Assembly (NCBI GenBank): GCA_003151275.1
Contig: PLXC01000013.1
Location: 1-64,000 of the forward strand
Length of the DNA: 64,000 bases
Direction: 5' to 3'
Source of the DNA: Candidatus Melainabacteria bacterium
GTDB lineage: Bacteria > Cyanobacteriota > Vampirovibrionia > Obscuribacterales > Obscuribacteraceae
Shown here piece after piece: positions 50,568 to 59,467 of this stretch (positions within the stretch are counted from its first letter, which is position 1; each line of letters opens with the position of its first letter). The notes beneath the pieces are model-generated. The model did no database searches. It was not told where the DNA came from and saw only the letters and a program-made list of their open reading frames with translations. Position numbers and translations under genes: made by a program.

Positions 50568-53346
50568 GCGGATTGATTTTGCCGGGTATGGAAATATCTC
50601 CGGTGAAAAAATTGAATTTAATGGCAACAAGCTCAATCTTGTTGTCGAAGCTAACGAGTACGGTAAATCGACGATTGCCAGTGCGGTTTGGGCGATTTTA
50701 TATGATTTCCCGGATCATCAGGCAGGCGACAGACCCAGTGAGCGAGAGGCTCGTCGACCCAGCGCCGCCTCCAATATGCCATTTATCGCAAGCATCGACG
50801 TGACCAGCAATGGCACCAGACTAAAAGTGATCAGAGACTTTTCAGATGGCGCTGTCCAGGTTGTTGACCGCGACCAAGCGAACAAAGACGTGACCAGGCA
50901 ATATCGTGGTCCTAGCGGAGAAGACGAAATCGGGCTCAGGCTCACAGGCATGACGCGAGAGATGTTTCGCAGCACATGCTTTGTCGGGCAGCGAGAATTA
51001 GATGAGCACGCCTTCAGTGGTGACAGCGATCTGACGTCGTTGTTCCAGGGTATCGCCGATACCTCCACACCTGCCACCAATGCCGGTACTGCTATCGAAG
51101 TTCTGGAAGACGCCTTGAATCACTTCCCTTACAAAGGTAAGAGAAGCAAAGTCGACGTCGTAGTGCGCGACTTAGAAGGGCAGTACTATGAGCTTTCCGA
51201 CAAGATCAAGAAGCTAGAGAAAGACAAAGTTGAAGTCGGAGTGGATCTTCGAAGGCTAGGTCAAATTGCCGACGATATCACTGGTAATACCGAACAGGCT
51301 GGTGCTAATGAATACTTCGAACTCTGCTTGGAAGCTGCCGATACAGATAACAGGCTGATCCAAGGTCAAACGAGTCTTGCCAAAGTGTCCGAGCTTCGAC
51401 AGGAAATGCAAAGTCTTGGAAAAATGGATGGATTTCCGTTGGAGTTAGTCAAGCGTGTAGAAGAATTGTGGACCAGACGGCAGTCGAGATTCTCCGATTA
51501 CGACCGCTTCCTGCAGGAAATGGCACCTAAACTGCGGGAATACGAGTCTCATGAAAAACATTCCAACGATAAGTGGGATGGTCTAAAAGAATTTACAAGC
51601 GATGAGGCCCAAAAAGTTGGTGTTCTGGCAATCACTTTTCAAAATTTGCAACATGAATTAGCGGATCTGCAGCAAAGACGAGGTCTTGAATTCGAAAAGG
51701 TAGAAAATTTAGATATCGATCTTAATCAAGTGGAACACACTCGTCAGGCTCTCCTCTCCTTAGAAGAGAAGGACTACAATGACGCGCGTTCTTACATGGC
51801 TTTGATCGGCTCATTTAAGGAAGCGATTATTGAAGCCGAAGGAAAAATTGAACGTAATCGTGCACTAATCGTTGAAATAGAAGAACAGCGAAAAACGAAA
51901 AAGGTGATGTTCGTTTTGCCGGGTGGCTCGGTGCGCAAGAAAGACTTAGAGGCTGCTGAAGCTGACATCGAGAAAGAGACAAAACACATTGACGAGTTAA
52001 GCAATAAAATTGCAGGACTTGAAGGGCGCCTGGATGTTCTGGCTCGTAAGGCTGGCATGGGCAGCGGCGCGGAGTTGGTGCATCAATTCCAAGACTACTC
52101 GGCTAAGTCTGTCGACCTACAGGATCTTGATGGACTCGACCAGGCAATAAGCGCAAGAGAAACTACGATCTCTCAAATGCAGGCGGATCTTGGATCGTAC
52201 TTCGAGAAGGCTGGTAGGCAAGCCTGGGATATTAACCCCGAGAGTGCTCTCGAATTGGCTGATCATATTAACAAGTCTATGGAAGAGCAACGCAACATTA
52301 ACACCACATTTGGTGCTGTTAAGCAGAGTAAGCATCAACTGGAATTCCTTGCCAATGAAATCCAAGACATCGACAATTTGCTCAAAGAGATCTTTGTCAA
52401 AGCGCACATCGACGATTCAGAAAACATGGAAGATTTACACCAGCAATTCTTCTCGAAACTGGCATCGTTCCACAGATGGCAAGTCATGAGAACCGAATTG
52501 CACAAGATGGAGACAGACATGTCTTCTGGATTCACTCCAGATGAGCTGCCTCCGCAAATAGAACGCCTGGAAACCATCCGCATGGAGATCTTTGCCAGAA
52601 TGCAGGAGCTGGTCGAACAATATCCAAGCATTGCAGAGATGGCTCCGCCGATGTCTAGCCCGCCTCGACGGATCAATCTTGGTGGCAACTATTCAAGCAA
52701 GATGTATCTCGATGATCTGCGCCGAGAGCGTGATGAGCTGACTGTGCGCGTCCGAACTGCCTCGATGAATCACGACCAGAACTATTTGACTTCGGTGGAA
52801 GAGCTTGAACAGATTTCGCGAGATCTAAATAACATTCGGCGAGCGAAGACTGCCCTCGAATTGGCGCGAGACACCTTGCAAAAGCTTTCCAGTGAAACTT
52901 ATGTCGATTGGGCGACTAAGCTCAATGAGATCGCCAAAGAAATGATTATCAATATTGGACTCGATTTCGAAGATTTGCACTTTGACTCCGATTTGCGAAT
53001 CACGGCGCGCAAGAAAGGCGAGGATCAGCAAATCAATTCGGCAAACATGATGACCCAGTTGTCTACGGGCACAAAGGAGCAGCTGCACTGGCTTGCCAGG
53101 ATGGTGGTGTCGCGCTTTTTGTCAAAGGGCAATCCTTTGCCAATTGTTTTGGACGAGCCTTTTAGTGAAACTGATGATCAACGTTTTCTTCGAGTCATGC
53201 AATTTTTACTTGACGTTTTAGTCACTAAGCATCAGGTGATCATTTTTAGTTGCCACCAGCAACGACACCACTGGTTGATCAGTCAACTGAATCCGGAGCA
53301 AATGTCCAGGATCGATTTTGCTCGCCGAGCCGCGCTTCGCGGTTAG
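50557..53346 (+). CDS. SbcC/YhaN-like AAA coiled-coil ATPase
   Basis: A 929-residue SMC/Rad50-type ATPase. The Walker A loop EANEYGKST is at 31-39 (first residue Glu, where Gly is usual), the signature motif LSTGTKEQL near the C-terminus, Walker B LPIVLDEPFSETD and a His-containing switch IIFSCHQQRHHW follow. The middle (about 190-790) is long coiled coil with a central hinge-like region and no CxxC zinc hook. It pairs with the nuclease-like protein (11-base overlap), by analogy with SbcCD, in double-strand break or hairpin processing. The next gene converges three bases beyond its stop. Confidence 0.92.
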   Translation: MWIERIDFAGYGNISGEKIEFNGNKLNLVVEANEYGKSTIASAVWAILYDFPDHQAGDRPSEREARRPSAASNMPFIASIDVTSNGTRLKVIRDFSDGAVQVVDRDQANKDVTRQYRGPSGEDEIGLRLTGMTREMFRSTCFVGQRELDEHAFSGDSDLTSLFQGIADTSTPATNAGTAIEVLEDALNHFPYKGKRSKVDVVVRDLEGQYYELSDKIKKLEKDKVEVGVDLRRLGQIADDITGNTEQAGANEYFELCLEAADTDNRLIQGQTSLAKVSELRQEMQSLGKMDGFPLELVKRVEELWTRRQSRFSDYDRFLQEMAPKLREYESHEKHSNDKWDGLKEFTSDEAQKVGVLAITFQNLQHELADLQQRRGLEFEKVENLDIDLNQVEHTRQALLSLEEKDYNDARSYMALIGSFKEAIIEAEGKIERNRALIVEIEEQRKTKKVMFVLPGGSVRKKDLEAAEADIEKETKHIDELSNKIAGLEGRLDVLARKAGMGSGAELVHQFQDYSAKSVDLQDLDGLDQAISARETTISQMQADLGSYFEKAGRQAWDINPESALELADHINKSMEEQRNINTTFGAVKQSKHQLEFLANEIQDIDNLLKEIFVKAHIDDSENMEDLHQQFFSKLASFHRWQVMRTELHKMETDMSSGFTPDELPPQIERLETIRMEIFARMQELVEQYPSIAEMAPPMSSPPRRINLGGNYSSKMYLDDLRRERDELTVRVRTASMNHDQNYLTSVEELEQISRDLNNIRRAKTALELARDTLQKLSSETYVDWATKLNEIAKEMIINIGLDFEDLHFDSDLRITARKKGEDQQINSANMMTQLSTGTKEQLHWLARMVVSRFLSKGNPLPIVLDEPFSETDDQRFLRVMQFLLDVLVTKHQVIIFSCHQQRHHWLISQLNPEQMSRIDFARRAALRG

Positions 53347-53349
53347 ACT

Positions 53350-53997
53350 CTACTGCTCAATGCCCGCCAATTTCCGATCCTCGCGGACCTTAAAACCGGT
53401 AAGCGTTGACAAAGACTCCATGATTTCCCACGTGGTTTTTTCCATGTCATCACTTGGTTGAATAATTTTGCCGATGTGAGCAAAACCTTTCTCGCCCTTC
53501 AAGGCCGTGCCGATCAAACCGACTGGAAGAATTGGCACGTTGTTCGATTTTGCGAAATAGGCTGCACCGAGATGGGGCGGGCCGAGGACGCCTGGAGTCT
53601 TAGGTCTAGTTCCTTCAATGAACATGGTGACACACCATCCAGATTTGAATATATTCTTCACTGCTTTGATTGTGCGCTTCTCTGGCTTATCGCGATTAAC
53701 GGAGATTGCAGAGTAGAACTCAATTAGCGCGGCAACTTTCGGATTGGTGAAAAGTTCTTCTTTGGCAATAAAACCCATTGGTCTATCGACAGCGATTACC
53801 AAAATAGGTGGGTCCCAATAGGAAAGATGATTTGCGACAACAAGCACAGGCTGGTCTTTGGGGACATTCTCACGACCTGTGACCTCAAGTCGGTTGCGCC
53901 AATAATAAAGTGGAAACAGCAGATAACGAGCCGTACCGATTTGCGTTACTCTGCGAATCGGGCTGAAATTTTTCGGTTTATAGTCAAGCGTAGTCAA
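53350..53997 (-). CDS. 1-acyl-glycerol-3-phosphate acyltransferase (PlsC-like)
   Basis: A 215-residue lysophosphatidic acid acyltransferase-type enzyme. Catalytic HX4D is in VVANHLSYWDPP (H57, D62) and the glycerol-phosphate-binding EGTR in MFIEGTRPKT. It should transfer an acyl group to lysophosphatidate at the membrane in phospholipid synthesis. The N-terminus has a short hydrophobic segment (ARYLLFPLYYWRNRL), expected for a membrane-associated enzyme. It lies five bases downstream of the TPR/NHL gene (same strand), probably in one operon. Confidence 0.93.
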   Translation of the reverse strand: MTTLDYKPKNFSPIRRVTQIGTARYLLFPLYYWRNRLEVTGRENVPKDQPVLVVANHLSYWDPPILVIAVDRPMGFIAKEELFTNPKVAALIEFYSAISVNRDKPEKRTIKAVKNIFKSGWCVTMFIEGTRPKTPGVLGPPHLGAAYFAKSNNVPILPVGLIGTALKGEKGFAHIGKIIQPSDDMEKTTWEIMESLSTLTGFKVREDRKLAGIEQ

Positions 53998-54001
53998 TGC
54001 A

Positions 54002-55096
54002 TTAAGGCTTGGCGCCTACATTTGTGCGTGGTAGTGTGATTCGCACGACTGAATTGTCTTCTTGTTGACTAACAAAGAGATTTCCTTCTTTGTCTAATGC
54101 GAGGTAATACGGTTTTCTGAAACCGCTCGCAATCACGGTTGAGATGCCGGCGGGACTGATTCGAATTACTGTTCCGGCCAGATAATTGGCGACGTAAACA
54201 TTTCCTGGTCCATCGACTATCAAACCGATTGGACCGCGCAAGTTAGCGCCGCTACAAAATTGAGAACGGCTGCCGTCGGCTGTAATTCGATCAATTGTGT
54301 TGTTCAAGAAATTGGCTATGTATAAGCTGCCGCCGGGTCCAAAGCTCAGCCCGGCGGGAGCTGAGAAGCCTGTCGCGATCACTCGGACGGACACGTTCGC
54401 TAGGACCGGAACTGGTCCTGTTGGGCTTGGTGGAGTGTTGAATTTAGGCAATTGCGGTTCGATTTGGATCGCAGGTGCGGCGTTTGCTATGGGTTGAGCA
54501 GGCGGTTGAGGCGTCTGAATGTTCGGAGCTGGATAGGACATGCTCGGCTCTGAGCCGGGAGGGGTGACTAGCTTGCCAGTAACTGATGGATCGATTTGCA
54601 TCGGTTGAACCGGCGGAGCGGAAATGACTGGCGCACCTTGTCCCGAATCTATCATCTGGACTCGTTTTTGGGCTTCGGCGAAGTGCGCGTTGTTGGGCGC
54701 AATCGCGGCTAAATGCTGCCGCGCTTCTGAGCCCTGTCCCAGGTCTGTCAGGCAAACAGCAAGCTGGTAGTGAGCATCAGGATCCATTGGCTTCACTCTC
54801 AGCACTTCTTGGAAGCGCGGAATCGCTTCCTTGCAGCGTTTTTGGCTCTGATAGAGGACGCCGAGGTTGTACTGAGCGTCGGCTAAATCTGGGTCAATGT
54901 CGCACGCTCGCTTGAAAAAGATGATTGCGGACTCCGGACTACCTTGCTTGTAAGCCGTTAATCCCAAGTTGTAAAGACTGATTGCGTGCGGACTTTGGGC
55001 TGGAGAGCCTTGTGCAGCGACCGGCAGTGATGATGTGGAGCAAGCTAGAGCGATACCAAATGCCGCAGCCAGGGCTACTCTTTTAAGCTCATTCAT
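54002..55096 (-). CDS. Secreted TPR and NHL-repeat-like protein
   Basis: A 364-residue exported protein: signal peptide MNELKRVALAAAFGIALACSTSSLPVAA, TPR units at about 40-145 (SLYNLGLTAYKQGSPESAIIFFKRACDIDPDLADAQYNLGVLYQSQKRCKEAIPRFQEVLRVKP), a Pro-rich linker, and a C-terminal beta-propeller-like segment of four NHL/Vgb-type units (VIATGFSAPAGLSFGPGGSLYIANFLNNTIDRITADG..., LRGPIGLIVDGPGNVYVANYLAGTVIRISPAG). The start is ATG 55096 with AGGAGA upstream. Likely binds a ligand in the envelope; not an enzyme as far as can be seen. Confidence 0.82.
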   Translation of the reverse strand: MNELKRVALAAAFGIALACSTSSLPVAAQGSPAQSPHAISLYNLGLTAYKQGSPESAIIFFKRACDIDPDLADAQYNLGVLYQSQKRCKEAIPRFQEVLRVKPMDPDAHYQLAVCLTDLGQGSEARQHLAAIAPNNAHFAEAQKRVQMIDSGQGAPVISAPPVQPMQIDPSVTGKLVTPPGSEPSMSYPAPNIQTPQPPAQPIANAAPAIQIEPQLPKFNTPPSPTGPVPVLANVSVRVIATGFSAPAGLSFGPGGSLYIANFLNNTIDRITADGSRSQFCSGANLRGPIGLIVDGPGNVYVANYLAGTVIRISPAGISTVIASGFRKPYYLALDKEGNLFVSQQEDNSVVRITLPRTNVGAKP

Positions 55097-55255
55097 CAAT
55101 CCATTCTCCTGATATCGCGTCAATTTCGAACCTCTGTGTTCATCTATTTGAGACTGTTTCGGACCAGTTTTGGTGTACTGTGGGAAAAAACGTTGCATTC
55201 GGGTATATAAAACTATGCTAAGACTTAGTAGGTCAGTAAGGAAGCGGAATCAAAT

Positions 55256-55696
55256 ATGAGAACACTTGGACACATAATCACTTCAGCGGGCGTCAGTTTG
55301 GCTGGTTATTACAGATACCGCTCGCGCAATGCTGCGTTGGCTAGTTTCTTTGTCGGCTGGTTGATTGACCTCGATCATATCTTCGATTATGTTTCGGCGC
55401 ACGGCTGGAAGCCTAACTGGGCGAAATTCAACGAGGCGAGTCACGAGAAATATAGCGGGAAGCTATATCTTCCATTACATTCGTATGAGCTAGTTGCTCT
55501 CTTTTTCTTGCTCTTCCGAGGACCGCAAAAACAGCCATATCGGATCGGAATCACAGCATCAATTTTGACCCATCTGTTGCTCGATCAGCGCTGTAATCCG
55601 AGCCGAAAACCATTAACTTATTTTCTAGCGCATCGCATTAAGAACCGCTTTAACGCATCAGAAATATTGCATCCGCACGTTCATTCGAACTGCTAA
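55256..55696 (+). CDS. YdjM-like membrane protein (LexA-regulated-hydrolase family)
   Basis: A 146-residue protein with two or three hydrophobic helices (ASFFVGWLIDLDHIFDYV, LVALFFLLFRGP, IGITASILTHLLLDQR). The sequence 'GWLIDLDHIFDY', 'LPLHSYEL' and 'THLLLDQ', with His and Asp residues in the helices, match the YdjM/DUF457 membrane-bound metal-dependent hydrolase family. The substrate of this family is not known. It is divergent to the TPR/NHL gene and 58 bases from its start region. Confidence 0.65.
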   Translation: MRTLGHIITSAGVSLAGYYRYRSRNAALASFFVGWLIDLDHIFDYVSAHGWKPNWAKFNEASHEKYSGKLYLPLHSYELVALFFLLFRGPQKQPYRIGITASILTHLLLDQRCNPSRKPLTYFLAHRIKNRFNASEILHPHVHSNC

Positions 55697-55805
55697 CCGT
55701 CTATTCGGCGAGAGCATGTGTGCACCACGCGTGATGGCGCGATAGCTCCATCTTTGATTTGGCGATAAACCGAAAGCTGAGTTCAGCAATAAACTGCAAG
55801 CTGAA

Positions 55806-55898
55806 TTTTTGATGTCCCAACAGCTAGGTTTTGCGATATCGAACAGCTAAATTTGCGATGTTCCAACAGCTAAATTTTGCGATGTTCCAACAGCTCGA
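55806..55898. repeat. Four tandem 23-24 bp repeats
   Basis: Units at 55806, 55829, 55852 and 55875 with core TTTTGCGATGTTCCAACAGCTA; the first two are more diverged. They fill the 260-bp gap before the kinase gene together with a looser copy (GCAAGCTGAATTTTTGATG). Confidence 0.8.
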
Positions 55899-55955
55899 TT
55901 CCGCTCTATGCAATTGGGGTAAATAACTGTGAGACGCTCCCTCAGCTAGGTTCGA

Positions 55956-58139
55956 ATGGACGAAATCCGGAAGGACAAAAAACGGTTAGTCAAAGGAAGG
56001 TCGGCTGACAGTTCGGCAGATACTGCCGCATCTCCTTCTTTTCACTTGGTAAATGGTCAAATTGTCGGTGAGCGGTACAAGGTAATTTCTTTAATCGGGA
56101 AGGGAGGCATGGGCTCTGTCTACTCAGTTGAACAGATCTTCTTGCATAAAGAGTTTGCTCTTAAAACCCTAAATCCTGGACACATGTCAGACATGGCTTG
56201 GCGTCGCTTTCAGAAAGAAGCGCAAGCCACTAGTGCTTTAGATCACCCTAGTCTGATCAAAGTGCATGACTTTGGAATGATTGATGACACGCAGCCATTT
56301 TTCGTAATGGATTTTTTTGACGGCGAAACTTTGGCGAATCGAATTGAGCGGTCTGGAGCTCTCCCGTTAGCGGATGCCTTGTCAATTTTTACGCATGTGT
56401 GTTTTGCTCTTGCGCATGCCCACAAGCAGGGTGTGATTCATAGAGACATCAAACCTAGCAACATCATGATTTCGCAAATCGACGACGTTGAATATCAGGT
56501 GCGTGTCGTGGATTTCGGGATTGCGAAATTGATCAACGCATCTGATCATGAAACCCTTGCGTTGACTCGCACTGGTGAGGTTTTTGGCACTCCGTATTAT
56601 ATGAGTCCAGAGCAGTGTCTCGGCGTTGGTATAGATCATCGCGCAGACATTTATTCGTTGGGTTGCGTTCTCTTTCATGCTCTTACCGGGATGCCGCCAT
56701 TCATCGGTGATACAGCTCTCTCAATTATGATGCAACACCAAAGCACCATACCTGCAGCCTTGAAGGAAGCCAGTCTCGGCAAGGTTTTTCCAGAAGCGAC
56801 CGATCGCGTAGTTCGAAAAATGCTGCAGAAAAAACCTGAGGATCGTTATCAAAGTTTGCTTGAAGTGGCAAGTGATCTCGAGCTGATCAAGTTGGGACAG
56901 CACGTACATAGTCAAAAGAATTCGACTTTGGCGAAAAAGCCCAGAAATAATTTACTACCGGGAATTGCTGCTCTCGTTGTGGTTTCCGGTTTGTCGTTTG
57001 TGGGTGGTCGCTTTTCAGCTTCGCAAAAAGTTGCGCCTTCAGAAGTTCCAGCATCATTTAAGGCAGCGGCCCCAGTTGCAGCAGTATTATCATCATCGCC
57101 GGGGGCATTATCACCGGGTTCATCGTCGCCGGGATCATCATCATCGGGATCATCTGGACCAACACCATCCCCTGAGCAAATCAACGAAGCGGCTAGACGT
57201 TCCTCCAAGTCATTTTCGGCGATATCAGGATATTACTCGACGTTTACCGATCCGAAAAGAAGAATTTTTCACTTTGATAACGATGACGAAAAATCACCCG
57301 GAATCTTGATTCTACCGAAATCTGTAGAGTGTCCAATTGCAGTAGATACGCCATATGGTAAGAAGGTCCATGCGAAAGGTGATGTGGAGATCAGTAACTT
57401 CCAGCCGTTTGCGATCCTTGTTGCCGAAAACGTTGAGACAGCGCCGCAATTGCTCACACGCTTTAGAGCGGATGAAGTTTCAGAATTATCTTTGAAAAAT
57501 GCGGTGCTGCCTGACGGCACGTCTGACGCTGCATTAAGCAAATGTACAAACTTGAAATCAATAAATGCAGTCGTGATTACTAATAGCAAGTTCGTTACCG
57601 ATAAGTCTTTGGGGTATCTAAATCAACTTCCAAATTTAACTGAACTCGGTGTTTCACACACTCGAGTTACAGGAAAGGGACTGACTCGGCTAACTAGACT
57701 TAAAGACTTAAGAGTGCTAGATGCGAACAGTCTAGTTCATGAGAGTGGTGGCGCCGTTCTGGAAGCGTTGGCAGGAAGCACTAAAATGCAGGATCTCAAC
57801 TTACGGCGAGGAGGATTTGGCGATTCTAAAATGGAAGCGCTTGCTAGCCTGGTTAACCTGCGGCACCTTGATTTGAGCAGCACCGAGATCTCAGACAGAA
57901 CCTTGAAGGAGCTGTCACAGTTGAAGCACTTAACCCAATTATCTCTCTATGATTGCCCCAATGTTACTGACAGTTCATTCGAAATACTGGCAAAGTTTCC
58001 CGCATTGAAGGCTTTGACGATTGGCTGCGGAAAACCTGGGAATAAGTTTCCGTACGGTTTTAGTCGCCTTGAAAAGCTGATAGGCGGTCGCTGCGTTCTG
58101 AATTTTACTCGCGTTCAAAATAGTGAGTCGCAGCTTTAG
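55956..58139 (+). CDS. Transmembrane Ser/Thr protein kinase with C-terminal LRR domain
   Basis: A 727-residue PknB-like kinase. Domain 40-310: glycine loop GKGGMGSVY, K70, catalytic D164 in HRDIKPSN, D186 in VVDFGIAK, MSPEQ substrate segment. After it come a transmembrane helix (about 330-350, LLPGIAALVVVSGLSFVGG) and an extracytoplasmic part: a low-complexity Ser/Pro/Gly linker (SSSPGALSPGSSSPGSS) and leucine-rich repeats (about 490-700, e.g. LPNLTELGVSHTRVTGKGLTRLTRLKDLRVLD). The kinase probably senses something outside through the LRR and phosphorylates cytoplasmic targets. Targets are unknown. Confidence 0.93.
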   Translation: MDEIRKDKKRLVKGRSADSSADTAASPSFHLVNGQIVGERYKVISLIGKGGMGSVYSVEQIFLHKEFALKTLNPGHMSDMAWRRFQKEAQATSALDHPSLIKVHDFGMIDDTQPFFVMDFFDGETLANRIERSGALPLADALSIFTHVCFALAHAHKQGVIHRDIKPSNIMISQIDDVEYQVRVVDFGIAKLINASDHETLALTRTGEVFGTPYYMSPEQCLGVGIDHRADIYSLGCVLFHALTGMPPFIGDTALSIMMQHQSTIPAALKEASLGKVFPEATDRVVRKMLQKKPEDRYQSLLEVASDLELIKLGQHVHSQKNSTLAKKPRNNLLPGIAALVVVSGLSFVGGRFSASQKVAPSEVPASFKAAAPVAAVLSSSPGALSPGSSSPGSSSSGSSGPTPSPEQINEAARRSSKSFSAISGYYSTFTDPKRRIFHFDNDDEKSPGILILPKSVECPIAVDTPYGKKVHAKGDVEISNFQPFAILVAENVETAPQLLTRFRADEVSELSLKNAVLPDGTSDAALSKCTNLKSINAVVITNSKFVTDKSLGYLNQLPNLTELGVSHTRVTGKGLTRLTRLKDLRVLDANSLVHESGGAVLEALAGSTKMQDLNLRRGGFGDSKMEALASLVNLRHLDLSSTEISDRTLKELSQLKHLTQLSLYDCPNVTDSSFEILAKFPALKALTIGCGKPGNKFPYGFSRLEKLIGGRCVLNFTRVQNSESQL

Positions 58140-58229
58140 CTGAAGCACAACAGAATGCCAATTCGCTGAGGCGACAGGAGGCATCAATACTGGTGGCGGC
58201 TAAACATCCTCGCTTAGCAGTGATGGGCG

Positions 58230-58973
58230 TCAGCGCTGAGGAGGAGGAGATGGCTTTGCGAATAACTGGGAAGGCAAAGACGGCTTAAGGTCGACCTTGA
58301 TTGAACTTTTACTGGCCGGTGGCAAAGCCGATTGAGCAAATAAATGGGGCGGCATTGAGAGCTGGTTATTTTTGTCTGCGGTCTTCAAACGCGCTCTCTC
58401 CTCATCCATTAGTTGTTGAATGATCTGGCCCATCTGAGGAGCAATCAATGTTGCCGTCAAATCCATTGATTCTTTCAACACTTCAGGCATCTGTTGGAGA
58501 GACTTTTGACCAGTAGGTGTTTTGTAGAAAGCGATGATGTCTCTCAGTTCGGATTCAGTAAAGTTCTTGTCGTAAACCTTGAGTGCGACTTCGTCCATGA
58601 CTTTGCCCAGGTCAATCTTTTGCACAAACAACTCTCTTAGTCGTTCCGAAGAACGAGCGCTTCGTTCTTGCGCTTTTTCGATCATTTCCTTTTTCTGCGC
58701 GTCTGTCAAATTGGGGTCCGAATTAATGACTTGGGCAATCATCATTGGGTATTGACGTTGATGCGCCCCCATCATTTGGGCGACTACTAGATCCACTCTC
58801 TTGTCTGCTTCTGTGACCTTGAGCAACTCCATAATCGCAGCCTTCTTGGAAGCACTAATAGGTGCGGCAGCCTCCGTTTGTTCTTTGGCAGCAGGAGTAG
58901 GACTGTCCGCCTGCACAGCAGCGCAACAGGAGAGCGCCGCAATAGCTGCCACAACAATGATTTTCAAACGCAC
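58230..58973 (-). CDS. Secreted DUF2059 protein
   Basis: A 247-residue exported protein: signal peptide (KIIVVAAIAALSCCAAVQA) followed by a DUF2059-type helical domain (about 45-190, ASKKAAIMELLKVTEADKRVDLVVAQMMGAHQRQYPMMIAQVINSDPNLTDAQKKEM...LRDIIAFYKTPTGQKSLQQMPEVLKES). The family function is unknown; it is periplasmic and common in Proteobacteria and relatives. A Pro/Lys-rich C-terminal tail follows. It lies after the rpoC2 terminator, so it is probably its own unit. Confidence 0.88.
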   Translation of the reverse strand: MRLKIIVVAAIAALSCCAAVQADSPTPAAKEQTEAAAPISASKKAAIMELLKVTEADKRVDLVVAQMMGAHQRQYPMMIAQVINSDPNLTDAQKKEMIEKAQERSARSSERLRELFVQKIDLGKVMDEVALKVYDKNFTESELRDIIAFYKTPTGQKSLQQMPEVLKESMDLTATLIAPQMGQIIQQLMDEERARLKTADKNNQLSMPPHLFAQSALPPASKSSIKVDLKPSLPSQLFAKPSPPPQR

Positions 58974-59416
58974 GAAGCATCCCTCCTAATTCAGACCTAC
59001 ATATCTAAAAGAGTAACCTGATGGAAACCCTGCTTACAAGTTTTCCGAGTTCGATGCTGTGCAGAAGTTGCTGTGCAGAATTTGTTTGGTTCAAAGCCTG
59101 CAAAATAGAATGCAAATTTTGCCTGCTTTGAGAACCAAAATTAAAACCTTGGCGTAGGAAGTATAGGGACTACTGCCAAAAGTCGATTCATATGTTAAGC
59201 AAAAAAGACGGATGTGACCGAAGCCATGAACCGCCACGTGGTGAGCCTTAGTGGAAAGTCGAAAGTCTGGAAACGCTGATGTAATATTGCGTTACTTAAC
59301 ACTGAAGCAAAAAGTTCAGGGGATAGGTCCCTACTCCAAAAACTTTTCGCAGAATCAACCCGACTTGCATCATGTCCGAGATAGAGAAAGACCGCAGCGC
59401 CAAGATCAGCATAGAG
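58974..59416. other. Intergenic stretch with imperfect inverted repeat
   Basis: No gene is supported. An imperfect hairpin spans 59088-59136 (GGTTCAAAGCCTGCAAAAT with ATTTTGCCTGCTTTGAGAACC) and GCTGTGCAGAA occurs twice in a row near 59056-59080. Possibly a weak promoter/leader of the DUF2059 gene or a terminator region. Confidence 0.35.
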
Positions 59417-59444
59417 AAAGGGCGCAGCTTGCGCCGCGCCCTTT
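59417..59444 (-). terminator. Terminator hairpin after rpoC2
   Basis: On the minus strand AAAGGGCGCGGC pairs with GCTGCGCCCTTT (one G-T pair) around a GCAA tetraloop, 23 bases after the rpoC2 stop, followed by TCTCTATG. The 12-bp GC-rich stem makes it a likely transcription terminator, although the U-tract is short. Confidence 0.7.
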
Positions 59445-59467
59445 AATTTGTTGAACATCCGCTGAAT

